Source of the DNA: Lignipirellula cremea
GTDB lineage: Bacteria > Planctomycetota > Planctomycetia > Pirellulales > Pirellulaceae
Reading direction: 5' to 3'
Length of the DNA: 64,000 nt
NCBI RefSeq assembly: GCF_007751035.1
Contig: NZ_CP036433.1
Coordinates: 7,049,001-7,113,000, forward strand
A program made the position numbers and the translations under genes. Every line of letters starts with the position of its first letter. The stretch's first letter is position 1. The notes under the pieces were generated by a model that was given only the letters and a program-made list of their open reading frames with translations, did no database searches and was not told where the DNA came from. Below, piece after piece: positions 24,162-33,789 of this stretch.

Positions 24162-26906
24162 CTATTTGAAAGTCTTGAACGTTCCGGCCCGATATCGCTT
24201 CCAGTAATCCAGCAGATCCCGCCGGACCTGCGGCGCTAACATCAAACAGCCGAGGATGTTAGGGAACGCCATCGACAAAATCATCATGTCCGAAAAATCC
24301 AGCACGGAGCCCAGATTTACGATCGCACCCAGAATAACGGCCCCCACATACAGGAAACGATAAAAGAGAATGCTGCCGGCGCCAAACAGTCGCTCCCAGC
24401 AGCGTTCGCCGTAGTAGCTCCAGGAGATGATCGTCGAATAGGCGAACAGCACCACCGCTACCCCCAGAATATAGGGGAACCAGGAAATCTCCGTCTCAAA
24501 GGCTTGCGTGGTGAGCGCGGCCCCGGTTAGACCCTGCTCAACGATCCAGGTCTCATTATCCCAGGCGCCCGTGATCAGAATCACCAGGGCCGTCATAGAA
24601 CAAACGATGATCGTGTCGATAAACGGCCCCAGCAGGGCGACCGTCCCTTCGCGCACCGGCTCATCGGTCTTGGCGGCGGAATGGGCGATCGCCGCGCTGC
24701 CGACGCCCGCTTCATTACTAAAGGCGGCCCGCTGAATGCCGACCACCATCACCCCGACGATCCCGCCTCCCAGGGCCGTGGGGGAGAACGCCCTTTCAAA
24801 TATCAGCATGATCAGATTGGGCACCTGCGCAATATGAGCCAGCACAATGAACATACAGGCGCCCGCATATAACAGGCACATGGTCGGCACCACTTTGGAA
24901 GCGGCGGCTGCGATCCGCTTGATCCCGCCGATGATGACCGCCCCCACGGCAATCGCCAGCATCACGCCGAACACTGGGTTGAAACTTTTGGCGAAGGCTT
25001 TCATGCGCTGATCGAGCTGCGTCTTCTGGGACTGGAGCTCGCCCAGTCGATGAAAATCCTTGGCTTCGGCGACCTTTTCGATTTCGACGTTCAAGGCGCT
25101 CAGCTGGTCGCGATCGCCTTTCTGCACCACGCTCAAGGCGGTCGACGCGGCCTGGTTGGCCTGGAACATGTTGCCGCCGCCGAAGCTGGCCATCACGCAC
25201 ATCACGGCGAACAAGATCGACAGGACCAGCCCCAGCGGGCCCAGCCCCAGGCCTCTAAGCCCTTCGTACAAATACTGCATTGGTCCGCCCAGGACGGTGC
25301 CGTCTTCTTTGACGGAACGATACTTTTGGCCGAGCGTGCATTCAACGAACTTGCTCGTCATGCCCAGCAGGCCGGAAACGAGCATCCAGAAAAAGGCGCC
25401 CGGCCCGCCCAGCGTCATGGCGATCGTCACGCCGGAGATATTCCCCAGCCCGACGGTCGCCGACAGGGCCGAAGAGAGCGCCTGGAAATGGGTCACCTCG
25501 CCCGGTTCTTCGGGGTTATCGTACTTGCCCATGACGACCTGGATGGCATGCCCGAACGCCCAGATATTGACGCCCCGCAGGTACAGCGTGAACAGCAGGG
25601 AGCCCATCGCCAGCCAGATCACCACCACCGGGGCGCCGCCGATCTGCTCGGAAAAACGGTAAGCCGGCGCGATGTCCTTGCCGGCCCGATCGGCGGCCGC
25701 CTGGCCGGATTCGGTCAGCGTCCACCGCACTTCGACCCGCTCCAGCTTCTTCGCATTCATCAGCCTCAGCAGCCGCTCCACAGTAACGTGCGTCTTCTCT
25801 TTGAACTGTTCCGCGAGTGCGACCGAGGTCTGGGGGCTGGCTTCCGCCAGCGCCTGGAAAACCTTCTGATCGGCCTCAGGCAACGCCGCCAGATCGTCCC
25901 CCGTGGGCGACCCCGGGGCCAGACCGAACTTGACCGACTCCTGCACCAGCTTGTCCTGGGAAAGCGTCCCCAGTTGCCAGAGGACGACCGATTCCGGAAG
26001 ACGCAGCTGGCTGGCCAGCTCCGCGCTGGTTTTCCCCGCCTTGTCGAACCCTAGCACCTGGAGCAGCAGGCGAGAGACCTCGCTGTTGTCTAACTTCAGC
26101 TCGCTCCGGCCCGCCATTGCCAGCACCTGGGCCGCTGTCCGTTGATCTTCGGGATTCTCGCTGATTCGCTCCCGCAGGGGTAACTGCAGGTGGTAGACCG
26201 TATCTCCCGCGGCGTTTTTCAGGCCGACATACTTCTGCGACTTCCCGGTTTTGATCGTCACGTACTGCACATCCCGGCCGGCGACCCAGCCGTCGCGGAT
26301 GGGAGAGACCTCGACCGTCGACGAACCTTCCGCCTTGAACTCCTTCACAATCAGCCTGCCGCGAGCCTGCAGGGCGGCGATCTCGTCGGTCGTTAGTTCT
26401 GCTTCGGTCTCCTGGGTCTGCCGGTTGAAATACGGCTCATTCAAGGGCAGAAAAGGAACCTTGTCGTCCGTGACGCCAAAGTCGCGGATGTAGAACACCT
26501 CCGGGAAAGTCTCAATATATGGCCGCTGACTGGCGCCCAGGCGATAGAAGAGGATCTTCTCGGTAAAGGCGACCGCGGCGGCAAAACCGGCGTCGATCTT
26601 TTCAAACGTCGATTTCGCTTCCTGTTTGTCGGTGTTGATCACCCGATCCGGCGGCAAGCCGGGAGCGACTGCGTCGGGAACTTCTGCACCCGCCTTTTGA
26701 ACGCTGTCCGCAGTTTCCGGCGGTGGGGAAGTGTCGCTTTCGCCTGGCGTCTCGGCAGCCGGCGAGGCCGGCGGGTCGGTCTCCTGGGAGAACAAGCGGT
26801 TCGCAGGGGCAAAAGGCAGCGCGATGGAAACGGCCAGTGCGAGCAGCAGCAGGCCGCCACCGAACAGCATGGGAGACCTGGCGCCAGGTCGACGACGGAT
26901 GGACAT
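24162..26906 (-). CDS. AGCS-family sodium:amino-acid symporter with large winged-helix-like insertion
   Basis: 914 residues, nearly twice the usual 450-550. The C-terminal 490 residues are a clear AGCS transporter: GEVTHFQALSSALSATVGLG, NISGVTIAMTLGGPGAFFWM, QRAAFSNEAGVGSAAIAHSA and DTIIVCSMTALVILITGAWD. Residues 102-124 (KIDAGFAAAVAFTEKILFYRL) resemble the N-terminal segment that in normal members directly precedes the P-x-VIWL helix; here that helix starts at about 425, so about 290 residues are inserted. The insert contains two winged-helix-like units, about 275-335 and 345-405 (GKTSAELASQLRLPESVVLW; VALAEQFKEKTHVTVERLLR). A shorter coiled-coil insertion lies near 640-690 (QLSALNVEIEKVAEAKDFHR). 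Start at 26906 has AAAGGA upstream and a signal-like helix. Confidence 0.88.
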   Translation of the reverse strand: MSIRRRPGARSPMLFGGGLLLLALAVSIALPFAPANRLFSQETDPPASPAAETPGESDTSPPPETADSVQKAGAEVPDAVAPGLPPDRVINTDKQEAKSTFEKIDAGFAAAVAFTEKILFYRLGASQRPYIETFPEVFYIRDFGVTDDKVPFLPLNEPYFNRQTQETEAELTTDEIAALQARGRLIVKEFKAEGSSTVEVSPIRDGWVAGRDVQYVTIKTGKSQKYVGLKNAAGDTVYHLQLPLRERISENPEDQRTAAQVLAMAGRSELKLDNSEVSRLLLQVLGFDKAGKTSAELASQLRLPESVVLWQLGTLSQDKLVQESVKFGLAPGSPTGDDLAALPEADQKVFQALAEASPQTSVALAEQFKEKTHVTVERLLRLMNAKKLERVEVRWTLTESGQAAADRAGKDIAPAYRFSEQIGGAPVVVIWLAMGSLLFTLYLRGVNIWAFGHAIQVVMGKYDNPEEPGEVTHFQALSSALSATVGLGNISGVTIAMTLGGPGAFFWMLVSGLLGMTSKFVECTLGQKYRSVKEDGTVLGGPMQYLYEGLRGLGLGPLGLVLSILFAVMCVMASFGGGNMFQANQAASTALSVVQKGDRDQLSALNVEIEKVAEAKDFHRLGELQSQKTQLDQRMKAFAKSFNPVFGVMLAIAVGAVIIGGIKRIAAAASKVVPTMCLLYAGACMFIVLAHIAQVPNLIMLIFERAFSPTALGGGIVGVMVVGIQRAAFSNEAGVGSAAIAHSAAKTDEPVREGTVALLGPFIDTIIVCSMTALVILITGAWDNETWIVEQGLTGAALTTQAFETEISWFPYILGVAVVLFAYSTIISWSYYGERCWERLFGAGSILFYRFLYVGAVILGAIVNLGSVLDFSDMMILSMAFPNILGCLMLAPQVRRDLLDYWKRYRAGTFKTFK

Positions 26907-27087
26907 GCGGTAATCCTTTAGCAGAAAGGGGTTATCGTCGCCCGAGGGAGCAGCAGGCAGCGAATTCCCCGCTTCATCTCAACATGCTGACAAGCGTGGA
27001 AAGCCAAAAAATGTTACGACCGGTTGCCCCCCAGTGTTAGCCAGGAAGCGGCTGGTCGCTTGGGTTGTCTATCCGATAACTCAGGGA

Positions 27088-27166
27088 TTGTCAATGCTTT
27101 ACGTCGACAAGGACATTTTTCAAACATCTAGTTGTCAAAAATGCGAAAAGCCCTATCATGGGACAA
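27088..27166 (+). promoter_or_regulatory. candidate suf promoter with overlapping operator
   Basis: TTGTCA at 27132-27137 and TATCAT at 27154-27159 with a 16-base spacer form a near-consensus housekeeping promoter. Overlapping its -35 box is an imperfect palindrome at 27114-27143, with outer arms CATTTTT and AAAAATG and inner CAAAC and GTTG half-sites; cyanobacterial SufR binds CAAC-N6-GTTG. A second TTGTCA lies at 27090-27095. The arrangement fits autorepression by the SufR-like protein encoded downstream. The leader to the sufR start would be about 180 bases. Confidence 0.5.
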
Positions 27167-27346
27167 GAGAAGCCAAGGGCGTGATCTTTTTCGCTCTGTC
27201 ATCCACCCCCATCTGGGCGGAGATTGCTCGGCGTCGCGTCGGATCGCGGGCCGCTAATCCTTGCCAGGGTTATGGTTGCAGAGTTGGGATTCCCTCGCGA
27301 TGCACTCGCAGGATCCGGTCGCGTCCGCTGCAGATAGAAATGTATT

Positions 27347-28006
27347 ATGAGTGAGCAACTGCTGTCCTCCGATTCCGAAGTGCTGGATCTGCTTCGCCAG
27401 AATCAGTCGATGACGGTCAATGATCTGGCAGCCGCGCTCGAAGTTACGCCGACCGCCGTTCGCCAGCGACTGACTCGTTTGCTCGCCCAGAATTATATCG
27501 CCCGGATCGCCACCAAGGTGGGACGAGGGCGGCCCAGCCATCATTACTCGCTCACGCCCCAGGGGCGACGCACGGGCGGGTCCAATTTTGCCGACCTGGC
27601 GATGGCGTTATGGGATGAGATTCGCCAGATTGCCGCGCCGGAAATTCGTCGCGGCTTGCTGGAACGGGTATCCCGTCGATTGGCGACGTCCTACGCCGCA
27701 GAGATCGAAGGGAACACCCTTACCGAACGGATGGAGTCGGTATCGTCGCTGTTTCGGCAGCGCGAAATCGCCTTTACGGTTGATCGCTCCGGCGATTTGC
27801 CGATCCTCAAAGCGCTGGCCTGTCCTTACCCGGAGCTGGCGGAGAGAGACCGTTCGATTTGTGCGATGGAAAGCATCCTGTTTTCCGAGTTACTGGGGGA
27901 AAAACTGAAACTCACCCAGTGTCGCCTTGATGGCGACGCGTGCTGTACGTTTGAAGGAAAAGAACCTGCCGCCGAGGAATTAAGCGACTCGCTGATCGGT
28001 GGTTAG
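27347..28006 (+). CDS. sufR: SufR-like iron-sulfur-sensing transcriptional regulator
   Basis: 219 residues. N-terminal winged helix at residues 10-75 (MTVNDLAAALEVTPTAVRQR; GRPSHHYSLTPQGRR). The C-terminal half holds cysteines 159, 172, 192 and 199/200 in ACPYPELAERDRSICAME, TQCRLDGDACC; C159-x12-C172 matches the spacing of the SufR cluster-binding cysteines. In cyanobacteria and actinobacteria SufR represses the suf operon when it carries an Fe-S cluster. Position immediately before nuoB-sufCBD supports the same job. Start ATG at 27347. Confidence 0.88.
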   Translation: MSEQLLSSDSEVLDLLRQNQSMTVNDLAAALEVTPTAVRQRLTRLLAQNYIARIATKVGRGRPSHHYSLTPQGRRTGGSNFADLAMALWDEIRQIAAPEIRRGLLERVSRRLATSYAAEIEGNTLTERMESVSSLFRQREIAFTVDRSGDLPILKALACPYPELAERDRSICAMESILFSELLGEKLKLTQCRLDGDACCTFEGKEPAAEELSDSLIGG

Positions 28007-28174
28007 CAAGCCGGCCCGGCATTGGTAAACTTGAACGTTCGTTTTGAAATTTTGACTGGAAATTTTTCGATGCGGTCCCGCCCTCCCCGGGCGACGCAGC
28101 AGTGATCGCCCCGGCGGCCTGTGCGTTCGGCCTTCCAATGTTGTCACCGAGCTTTTTTACGAGTTTTTTGAGCT

Positions 28175-28798
28175 ATGACAAACCCCGCAGAATCCCAGAC
28201 CCGCGCTCATCCCTTTATCGAAGGGCTGTTTGAAGAAGGGCTGACGATCACCACCATCGAGCAGGCCATCAACTGGGGACGCCAGGCCAGCATCTGGCCG
28301 ATGACGTTCGGTCTGGCCTGTTGCGCCATTGAAATGATGGCGGCCGGAGCCAGCCGTTACGACATGGACCGTTTTGGAGCCGGCGCCTTCCGTGCGACGC
28401 CCCGCCAGGCGGATCTCATGATCGTCGCCGGCACGGTGACCTACAAAATGGCCAGCCGCGTTCGCCGCCTTTACAACCTGATGCCCGATCCCAAGTTTGT
28501 TATCGCCATGGGCGCCTGCACCGTCGGCGGCGGACCGTACTTCAAGTACGGCTACCATGTGGTCAAAGGGGTCGACCTGGTGGTGCCGGTCGACGTTTAC
28601 GTGCCGGGTTGCCCGCCGCGTCCGGAAGCGTTGCTGGAAGGGCTGATGCGTATCCAGGATAAAATCCGGGGCCAGAAGATTCGCCGCCGCAACGCGGAAA
28701 CCACGGAAGACATGCTGCCTGTGCCGCATCATTCCGGCTACGTCCAGGCGCCTGCCGATCAGGCTCCGCTCACCGATCATCAAAAAATCACCGGCTAA
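28175..28798 (+). CDS. nuoB: NADH-quinone oxidoreductase subunit B (NuoB)
   Basis: 207 residues. The four ligands of the N2 [4Fe-4S] cluster are visible in [20 protein letters not shown] (adjacent Cys pair), [20 protein letters not shown] and [20 protein letters not shown]. In complex I this subunit passes electrons from the peripheral arm to quinone. It is not surrounded by other nuo genes; instead it sits between sufR and sufC on the same strand. It may be the only B subunit or a second copy placed under iron-sulfur control; the window cannot tell. Confidence 0.92.
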   Translation: MTNPAESQTRAHPFIEGLFEEGLTITTIEQAINWGRQASIWPMTFGLACCAIEMMAAGASRYDMDRFGAGAFRATPRQADLMIVAGTVTYKMASRVRRLYNLMPDPKFVIAMGACTVGGGPYFKYGYHVVKGVDLVVPVDVYVPGCPPRPEALLEGLMRIQDKIRGQKIRRRNAETTEDMLPVPHHSGYVQAPADQAPLTDHQKITG

Positions 28799-28856
28799 GG
28801 CTTCGGCCCCGGCAAGAGAACGTTTTCACACGCCGAAATTCCGGCAAGGTATTCGC

Positions 28857-29678
28857 ATGACTGACATTCTGACCATTAAAAACCTGCACGTGGCGGTCGA
28901 TGGCTCGCCGATCCTCAAAGGGGTCAACCTGGTCATCAAACGCGGCGAAACGCACGCCCTGATGGGCCCAAATGGTTCGGGCAAAAGCACGCTCGGTTAC
29001 GCCATTATGGGACATCCCAAATACGAAGTCACGGAAGGCTCCATCGACCTCAACGGCGACGACGTGCTGGAAATGTCCCCCGATGAACGGGCCCGCCTGG
29101 GGCTGTTCATGGCGTTCCAGCGCCCCGTGGCGATCCCGGGCGTAAAAATGGCGGACTTCCTGCGTCATGCGACCACCAACGTCCGCAATCCGGAACGGAA
29201 AGAAGGCGAAGACCTGATTCCCATGCGGGAGTTCCGCAAGGAACTGACCGCCAAAATGAGTCAGCTGAAGATCGACCGGGAGTTCGCCCGACGGTACGTC
29301 AACGACGGTTTCTCCGGCGGCGAAATGAAGCGGGCGGAGATCCTGCAGCTGGCCATGCTGCAGCCGAAGTTCGCCATTCTCGATGAAACCGATAGCGGAC
29401 TCGACGCCGACGCGGTCAAACTGGCCAGCGAAAGCATCGCGGAAATCGGCCGCGAGAAAATGGGCCTGCTGATCATCACCCACCACGACAAACTGCTGGA
29501 AGGCAACCCGCCCGACTACACCCATGTGATCCTGGGCGGCCGGATCGTGGAAACGGGCGGCTTTGAGCTGGCGCAAGAACTGCACTCGCAAGGTTACGAC
29601 CGCATCCGCAAGCAGTACCCGCAAGCCGCAGCCGACAACAAGGCGATGGCCGAGGACAGCGAAACCGCGTCCGTCTAG
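28857..29678 (+). CDS. sufC: Fe-S cluster assembly ATPase SufC
   Basis: 273 residues. ABC ATPase with Walker [12 protein letters not shown], signature [15 protein letters not shown] and Walker B with the SufC-specific [20 protein letters not shown]. SufC works with SufB and SufD in the cytosolic SufBC2D scaffold. It is somewhat longer than the usual 250 residues because of a polar C-terminal tail ([18 protein letters not shown]). It lies 58 bp after nuoB and 56 bp before sufB. Confidence 0.95.
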   Translation: MTDILTIKNLHVAVDGSPILKGVNLVIKRGETHALMGPNGSGKSTLGYAIMGHPKYEVTEGSIDLNGDDVLEMSPDERARLGLFMAFQRPVAIPGVKMADFLRHATTNVRNPERKEGEDLIPMREFRKELTAKMSQLKIDREFARRYVNDGFSGGEMKRAEILQLAMLQPKFAILDETDSGLDADAVKLASESIAEIGREKMGLLIITHHDKLLEGNPPDYTHVILGGRIVETGGFELAQELHSQGYDRIRKQYPQAAADNKAMAEDSETASV

Positions 29679-29734
29679 CTTCATCCCAGCACGGCCCGTT
29701 TGCCGTGATCAATTATCCGCATCGAGGCAATACG

Positions 29735-31144
29735 ATGGCTACTGATATCACCACTCCCGCCGATGGCATCGGCGAGATCAATAAATACGACTTCCGCACC
29801 GAATCCAACGCGGTGTTCAAAGCCAAAAAAGGCTTGAACGCCGAAGTGGTGCATCAAATCTCCGACATCAAAGACGAACCGGACTGGATGCGGGAATTCC
29901 GCCTGCGGTCGTTCGAAATCTTTGAGTCGAAGCCCATGCCCAAATGGGGCGGAGCCGTCGATCTGGATTTCCAGGACATCTACTACTACCTGAAGCCGAC
30001 CGATCACCAGGGCCGCTCCTGGGACGACGTGCCCCAGGAAATCAAGGACACCTTCGATCGCCTGGGCATTCCCGAAGCCGAAAAGAAAATGCTCGCCGGC
30101 GTCAAGGCGCAGTTCGAAAGCGAAGTCGTTTACGGCTCCGTCAAGCAGGAACTGACCGACCAGGGCGTGATCTTCACCGATACCGACACGGCCGTTCGCG
30201 AACATCCCGAACTGCTCCGCGAATACTTCGGCAAGATCATTCCGCCGGAAGACAACAAATTCGCCGCGCTCAACTCGGCCGTCTGGTCGGGCGGATCGTT
30301 CATCTACGTTCCCCCAGGCGTCAAGATTGAGTTCCCGCTCCAGGCCTATTTCCGCATCAATGCGGAGAACATGGGCCAGTTCGAACGGACCCTGATCATC
30401 GTCGACGAAGGCGCCCAGGTGCACTACGTGGAAGGCTGCACGGCCCCCATGTACTCGACGGAAAGCCTGCACTCGGCCGTGGTGGAAATCAGCTGCAAAC
30501 GCAAATCGCGTTGCCGTTACACCACGATCCAGAACTGGGCCAACAACATCTATAACCTGGTGACCAAGCGGGCCATGGCTTACGCCGACGCCACCATGGA
30601 ATGGGTCGACGGCAACCTGGGCAGCAAGCTCACCATGAAGTACCCGGCCGTCTACATGATGGAGCCCGGCGCCCGCGGCGAAATCCTGTCGATCGCCTTT
30701 AGTAGCAAAGGCCAGCATCAGGACGCCGGCGCCAAACTGGTGCATTGTGCTCCCGACACCTCGGGCCAGATCATCTCCAAGTCGATTTCCAAAAACGGCG
30801 GCCGCAGCAGCTATCGCGGCCTGGTCCGTGTCGAAAAAGGCGCCAAAAACTCAAAGAGCAACGTCGTTTGCGACGCCCTGATCCTCGACCCGGATAGCCG
30901 CAGCGACACGTACCCGTATATCGAAATCAACGAGCAGGATGTGTCGGTCGGCCACGAAGCCAGCGTGTCCCGCATTGGCGAAGAACAGCTGTTCTATCTG
31001 ACCAGCCGCGGCCTGTCGGAATCGGAAGCCAGCACCATGATCGTGAACGGCTTCATCGAACCGCTCGTCAAAGAGCTGCCGATGGAATACGCCATTGAAA
31101 TGAACCGCCTGATCCAGCTGCAGATGGAAGGCTCCGTCGGCTAA
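29735..31144 (+). CDS. sufB: Fe-S cluster assembly scaffold SufB
   Basis: 469 residues. Characteristic strings are [60 protein letters not shown] and the C-terminal [20 protein letters not shown]. The beta-helix core receives sulfur from a SufS/SufE or SufU pair that is not in this window. The start at 29735 ([15 protein letters not shown]) is preferred to a GTG 30 bases upstream because of AGGC at 29725 and family length. Confidence 0.95.
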   Translation: MATDITTPADGIGEINKYDFRTESNAVFKAKKGLNAEVVHQISDIKDEPDWMREFRLRSFEIFESKPMPKWGGAVDLDFQDIYYYLKPTDHQGRSWDDVPQEIKDTFDRLGIPEAEKKMLAGVKAQFESEVVYGSVKQELTDQGVIFTDTDTAVREHPELLREYFGKIIPPEDNKFAALNSAVWSGGSFIYVPPGVKIEFPLQAYFRINAENMGQFERTLIIVDEGAQVHYVEGCTAPMYSTESLHSAVVEISCKRKSRCRYTTIQNWANNIYNLVTKRAMAYADATMEWVDGNLGSKLTMKYPAVYMMEPGARGEILSIAFSSKGQHQDAGAKLVHCAPDTSGQIISKSISKNGGRSSYRGLVRVEKGAKNSKSNVVCDALILDPDSRSDTYPYIEINEQDVSVGHEASVSRIGEEQLFYLTSRGLSESEASTMIVNGFIEPLVKELPMEYAIEMNRLIQLQMEGSVG

Positions 31145-31551
31145 CCGCCGGCCTGGCCCAACTGCGAGAAGCACGGCGCACTAAATGAGCCGACGGCGCT
31201 AGCCGCGGGCCTTGGCAGTCGTCAACAACCATGGCAAACCCAACAGCCCGACGCTAGCGCGTTCGGCTCACAAAATGAGGGCCTTGGCAGTCGTCATTTA
31301 ACTGAGCCAAACGCCAACAACCGTGGCAAACCTGATTGCCCGACATTGCCCGACATTGCCCGACGCTAGCGCGTTCGGCTCATAAAACAAATTTTACTGC
31401 CCGACGCCAGGGCGTTCGGTTCCTGTCATTAGATCGGCGTCGCGAGTAAAGGCCAGTTCTCCGCGATTATCACGGCCGCATGGAAGACTGCTGGCCGCGA
31501 CCCTACCGAACAGACCTTCTAACCAGACATTTCATCAGACATTGATCTTAT
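31145..31551. repeat. composite short-repeat tract between sufB and sufD
   Basis: No gene. It holds GGGCCTTGGCAGTCGTCA twice (about 31208 and 31279), a CAACAACC-x-TGGCAAACC unit twice (about 31223 and 31315), the CCCGACGCTAGCGCGTTCGG palindrome at 31247 and 31359 with a degenerate copy at 31399, a related CCGACGGCGCTAGCCGCGG at 31191, and three tandem ATTGCCCGAC units at 31336-31367. It interrupts an otherwise compact suf operon, so it may be transcribed and may fold at the RNA level. Confidence 0.7.
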
Positions 31552-32859
31552 ATGTCCACCACTATGGAACTCGATTTCTCTCAAGCCGGTTTTGAGGCGT
31601 TTCTCAATTCCCGCAACGAGCCCGAATGGCTCACGCAACGCCGCCGGGCCGCCTGGGAAAAGTTCACCGAACTGGATTGGCCCAATCGTCGCGCCGAAGA
31701 GTGGATGCGCACCGATATCCGCCTGTTCAACCTGGACAAGCACCATCTGCCGGGCGACGGCCCGCAGGTCGAACCGCCGCCCGCCTTGCTGTCAGAAGGC
31801 GTGGAGTTGGCTGGCTCCGCCGTGACGCTCGACAGCCGCTCCGTGCAAACGCACCTGGATCCCCGCTGGGCCGACAAAGGCGTGCTGTTCGGCAGCCTGG
31901 AAGAGCTGGCGGCCGAGCATGGCGAGCTGATCCAGAAACACCTGATGACCAAAGCGGTCGACCCCAACTACGATCGCTTCGCCGCGCTGCATGCGGCCTG
32001 CTGGGCCGGCGGCGTGCTGCTGTACGTGCCCCGCGGCGTCTGCGTCGACCAGCCGTTCCACGCCCTGAGCGCCATGAGCGATAACGGCGTCGACCTGAGC
32101 CATCTGCTCGTCATTCTGGAAGAAGGCGCCGAAGCGACCTTCATCACCGAACATCAAAGCTACGGCGAGAACGATCGCGGCCTGCACTGCGGGGCGGTCG
32201 AGCTGATCCTGGCCCCGCGCTCCAACCTGCGGTTCGTCAACCTGCAGAACTGGGGCAAAGGCGTCTGGCATTTCGCCCATCAAAACGGCGTCGTCGACCG
32301 CGACGCCATGCTGCAGTGGACGGTCGGAGCGATCGGCTCCCGTCTGGCCAAAGTCAACCAGCATGTCGAACTGGTCGGCCCTGGCGCCGATTGCCAGGTA
32401 AACGGCGTGATGTTCACCGAAGACAAACAGCACCTGTCGTACCACACCCAGCAGCACCACGCGGCCCCGTCCTGCCATAGCAACTTCCTCTACAAGGCCG
32501 CCCTGCAGGACAAGTCGCGGACCGTGTGGCGGGGGATGATCAAGGTTGATCCCAAGGCCCAGAAGACCGACGGCTATCAGCGGAACGATAACCTGCTGCT
32601 GTCCACCGACGCCCGGGCCGATGCGATTCCCGGGCTGGAAATCCTGGCCGACGACGTCCGCTGCACGCACGGCTCGACCAGCGGCCGGGTCGACGAAGAA
32701 CTGATCTTTTACGCCCGTTGCCGCGGCTTTACCCGTCGCGAGGCGATTCGCGCCATTGTGATTGGCTTTTTCCAGCAAGTGTTTGATCGCGTTACAATCG
32801 AGAGCGTTCGCGAAGCGTTGTCTCTGGCCGTTGCCCGTCGCGTGCGTGAGTACGAGTAA
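31552..32859 (+). CDS. sufD: Fe-S cluster assembly protein SufD
   Basis: 435 residues. The SufB/SufD beta-helix core is seen in HAACWAGGVLLYVPRGVCVD, LRFVNLQNWGKGVWHFAHQN, SNFLYKAALQDKSRTVWRGM and FYARCRGFTRREAIRAIVIG. The N-terminal helical region begins ELDFSQAGFEAFLNSRNEPE. It partners SufB and SufC in the scaffold complex. The start could be the ATG at 31552 or 31564. Confidence 0.94.
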   Translation: MSTTMELDFSQAGFEAFLNSRNEPEWLTQRRRAAWEKFTELDWPNRRAEEWMRTDIRLFNLDKHHLPGDGPQVEPPPALLSEGVELAGSAVTLDSRSVQTHLDPRWADKGVLFGSLEELAAEHGELIQKHLMTKAVDPNYDRFAALHAACWAGGVLLYVPRGVCVDQPFHALSAMSDNGVDLSHLLVILEEGAEATFITEHQSYGENDRGLHCGAVELILAPRSNLRFVNLQNWGKGVWHFAHQNGVVDRDAMLQWTVGAIGSRLAKVNQHVELVGPGADCQVNGVMFTEDKQHLSYHTQQHHAAPSCHSNFLYKAALQDKSRTVWRGMIKVDPKAQKTDGYQRNDNLLLSTDARADAIPGLEILADDVRCTHGSTSGRVDEELIFYARCRGFTRREAIRAIVIGFFQQVFDRVTIESVREALSLAVARRVREYE

Positions 32860-32867
32860 AATAATCC

Positions 32868-33182
32868 ATGTCTGATTTTGTTGAGTTGGCCAGGGTGTCG
32901 GACATTCCCGACCCGGGCAAGCAGGTGTTTGAAGTCGACGACCGCCTGGTCGTGCTGTTCCATGTCGGCGGTCAGTTCTTCTGCCTGGAAGATTTGTGCA
33001 CGCACGACGGCGGCTCGCTGGGCGACGGAACCTTTGCCGATCATGCCATCGCCTGCCCGCGACACGGCGCCCAGTTTGATATCCGCACCGGCGCCGCGCT
33101 CACCATGCCGGCGACCGAAGCGACCCCCTGTCACGAGATCCGCGTCGACGGCGACAAAGTCATGGTCCGCCTGGCCGACTAA
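32868..33182 (+). CDS. Rieske-type [2Fe-2S] ferredoxin
   Basis: 104 residues. The Rieske ligands are CTHDGG and CPRHGAQF (Cys-x-His ... Cys-x2-His), spaced as in soluble non-haem oxygenase ferredoxins. It is 8 bp behind sufD and so is almost certainly translated from the suf message. A role in assembly electron supply is suggested by position and is similar to suf loci of several other bacteria; the actual redox partner is unknown. Confidence 0.92.
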   Translation: MSDFVELARVSDIPDPGKQVFEVDDRLVVLFHVGGQFFCLEDLCTHDGGSLGDGTFADHAIACPRHGAQFDIRTGAALTMPATEATPCHEIRVDGDKVMVRLAD

Positions 33183-33204
33183 CGGACAGACGAGGGTTTA
33201 ATGA

Positions 33205-33362
33205 AGGAAATTAACGGCTAGTCGCCTTTCACTCGGGGCGCGAAACCTTTTACTGATAGTCAGTCGTCTTTCACTCCGTGAAAGAACGCGTAGTTTCGCG
33301 GAGCGAAAGTCGACTTTCTGCGCCTGCGATTTCGCAAAACGACGAAACCAGAATCTCAAGCT
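33205..33362 (+). repeat. complex intergenic palindromic repeat, copy F
   Basis: CAGTCGTCTTTCACTCCGTG, AACGCGTAGTTTCGCGGAGC, GTCGACTTTCTGCGCCTGCG and TTTCGCAAAACGACGAAACC. It lies inside the suf locus between the Rieske gene and sufT, both on the plus strand. Confidence 0.75.
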
Positions 33363-33441
33363 AGTTTCCCTCTTGTTCCTGTCGCCTGGCCGACCAACGC
33401 CCGCCCGCTGGTATCCGCTTTCTGCAATCAAGGAGCCCGTC

Positions 33442-33759
33442 ATGGCCCTCACCGAAGACCATGTGCGTGAAGAACTCAAAAAAGTGATCGACCCGGAACT
33501 GTTCGTCAATATTGTCGACCTGGGCCTGATCTACGTGGTCACGCTTGAGCCGGTCGAAGACGACAAGCAGAAGGTGCTGATCGAAATGACCATGACCAGC
33601 CCCATGTGCCCCGCCGGTCCGCAGCTGATCGCCAACAGCAAGCAGGTCGTCGAGCAGCTGGAAGAAGTCGACCACGTCGAAGTCAAAATCGTGATGGATC
33701 CGCCCTGGACCCCCGATCGTATGACGGACGACGCCAAGGATCAGCTTGGCATCTTTTAA
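33442..33759 (+). CDS. sufT: MIP18/DUF59 family Fe-S assembly factor (SufT-like)
   Basis: 105 residues, all one DUF59 domain: LKKVIDPELFVNIVDLGLIY, IEMTMTSPMCPAGPQLIANS with the conserved cysteine, and VVMDPPWTPDR-like VKIVMDPPWTPDRMTDDAKD. Such proteins act in Fe-S cluster maturation or transfer. Start at 33442 has AAGGAG at 33430-33435. It is the last gene of the suf set, though separated from the Rieske gene by a repeat. Confidence 0.92.
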   Translation: MALTEDHVREELKKVIDPELFVNIVDLGLIYVVTLEPVEDDKQKVLIEMTMTSPMCPAGPQLIANSKQVVEQLEEVDHVEVKIVMDPPWTPDRMTDDAKDQLGIF

Positions 33760-33789
33760 GCGCGCTCGGCGAATCAAACGGCTTCTCTC

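Noticed and set aside
28007-28174. Possible independent promoter or riboswitch before nuoB
   Set aside because: A/T-rich patches are present but no convincing -35/-10 pair or conserved fold could be seen.
31336-31367. Three tandem ATTGCCCGAC units considered as a CRISPR
   Set aside because: Units are 10 bp with no spacers; CRISPR repeats are longer and separated by unique spacers.
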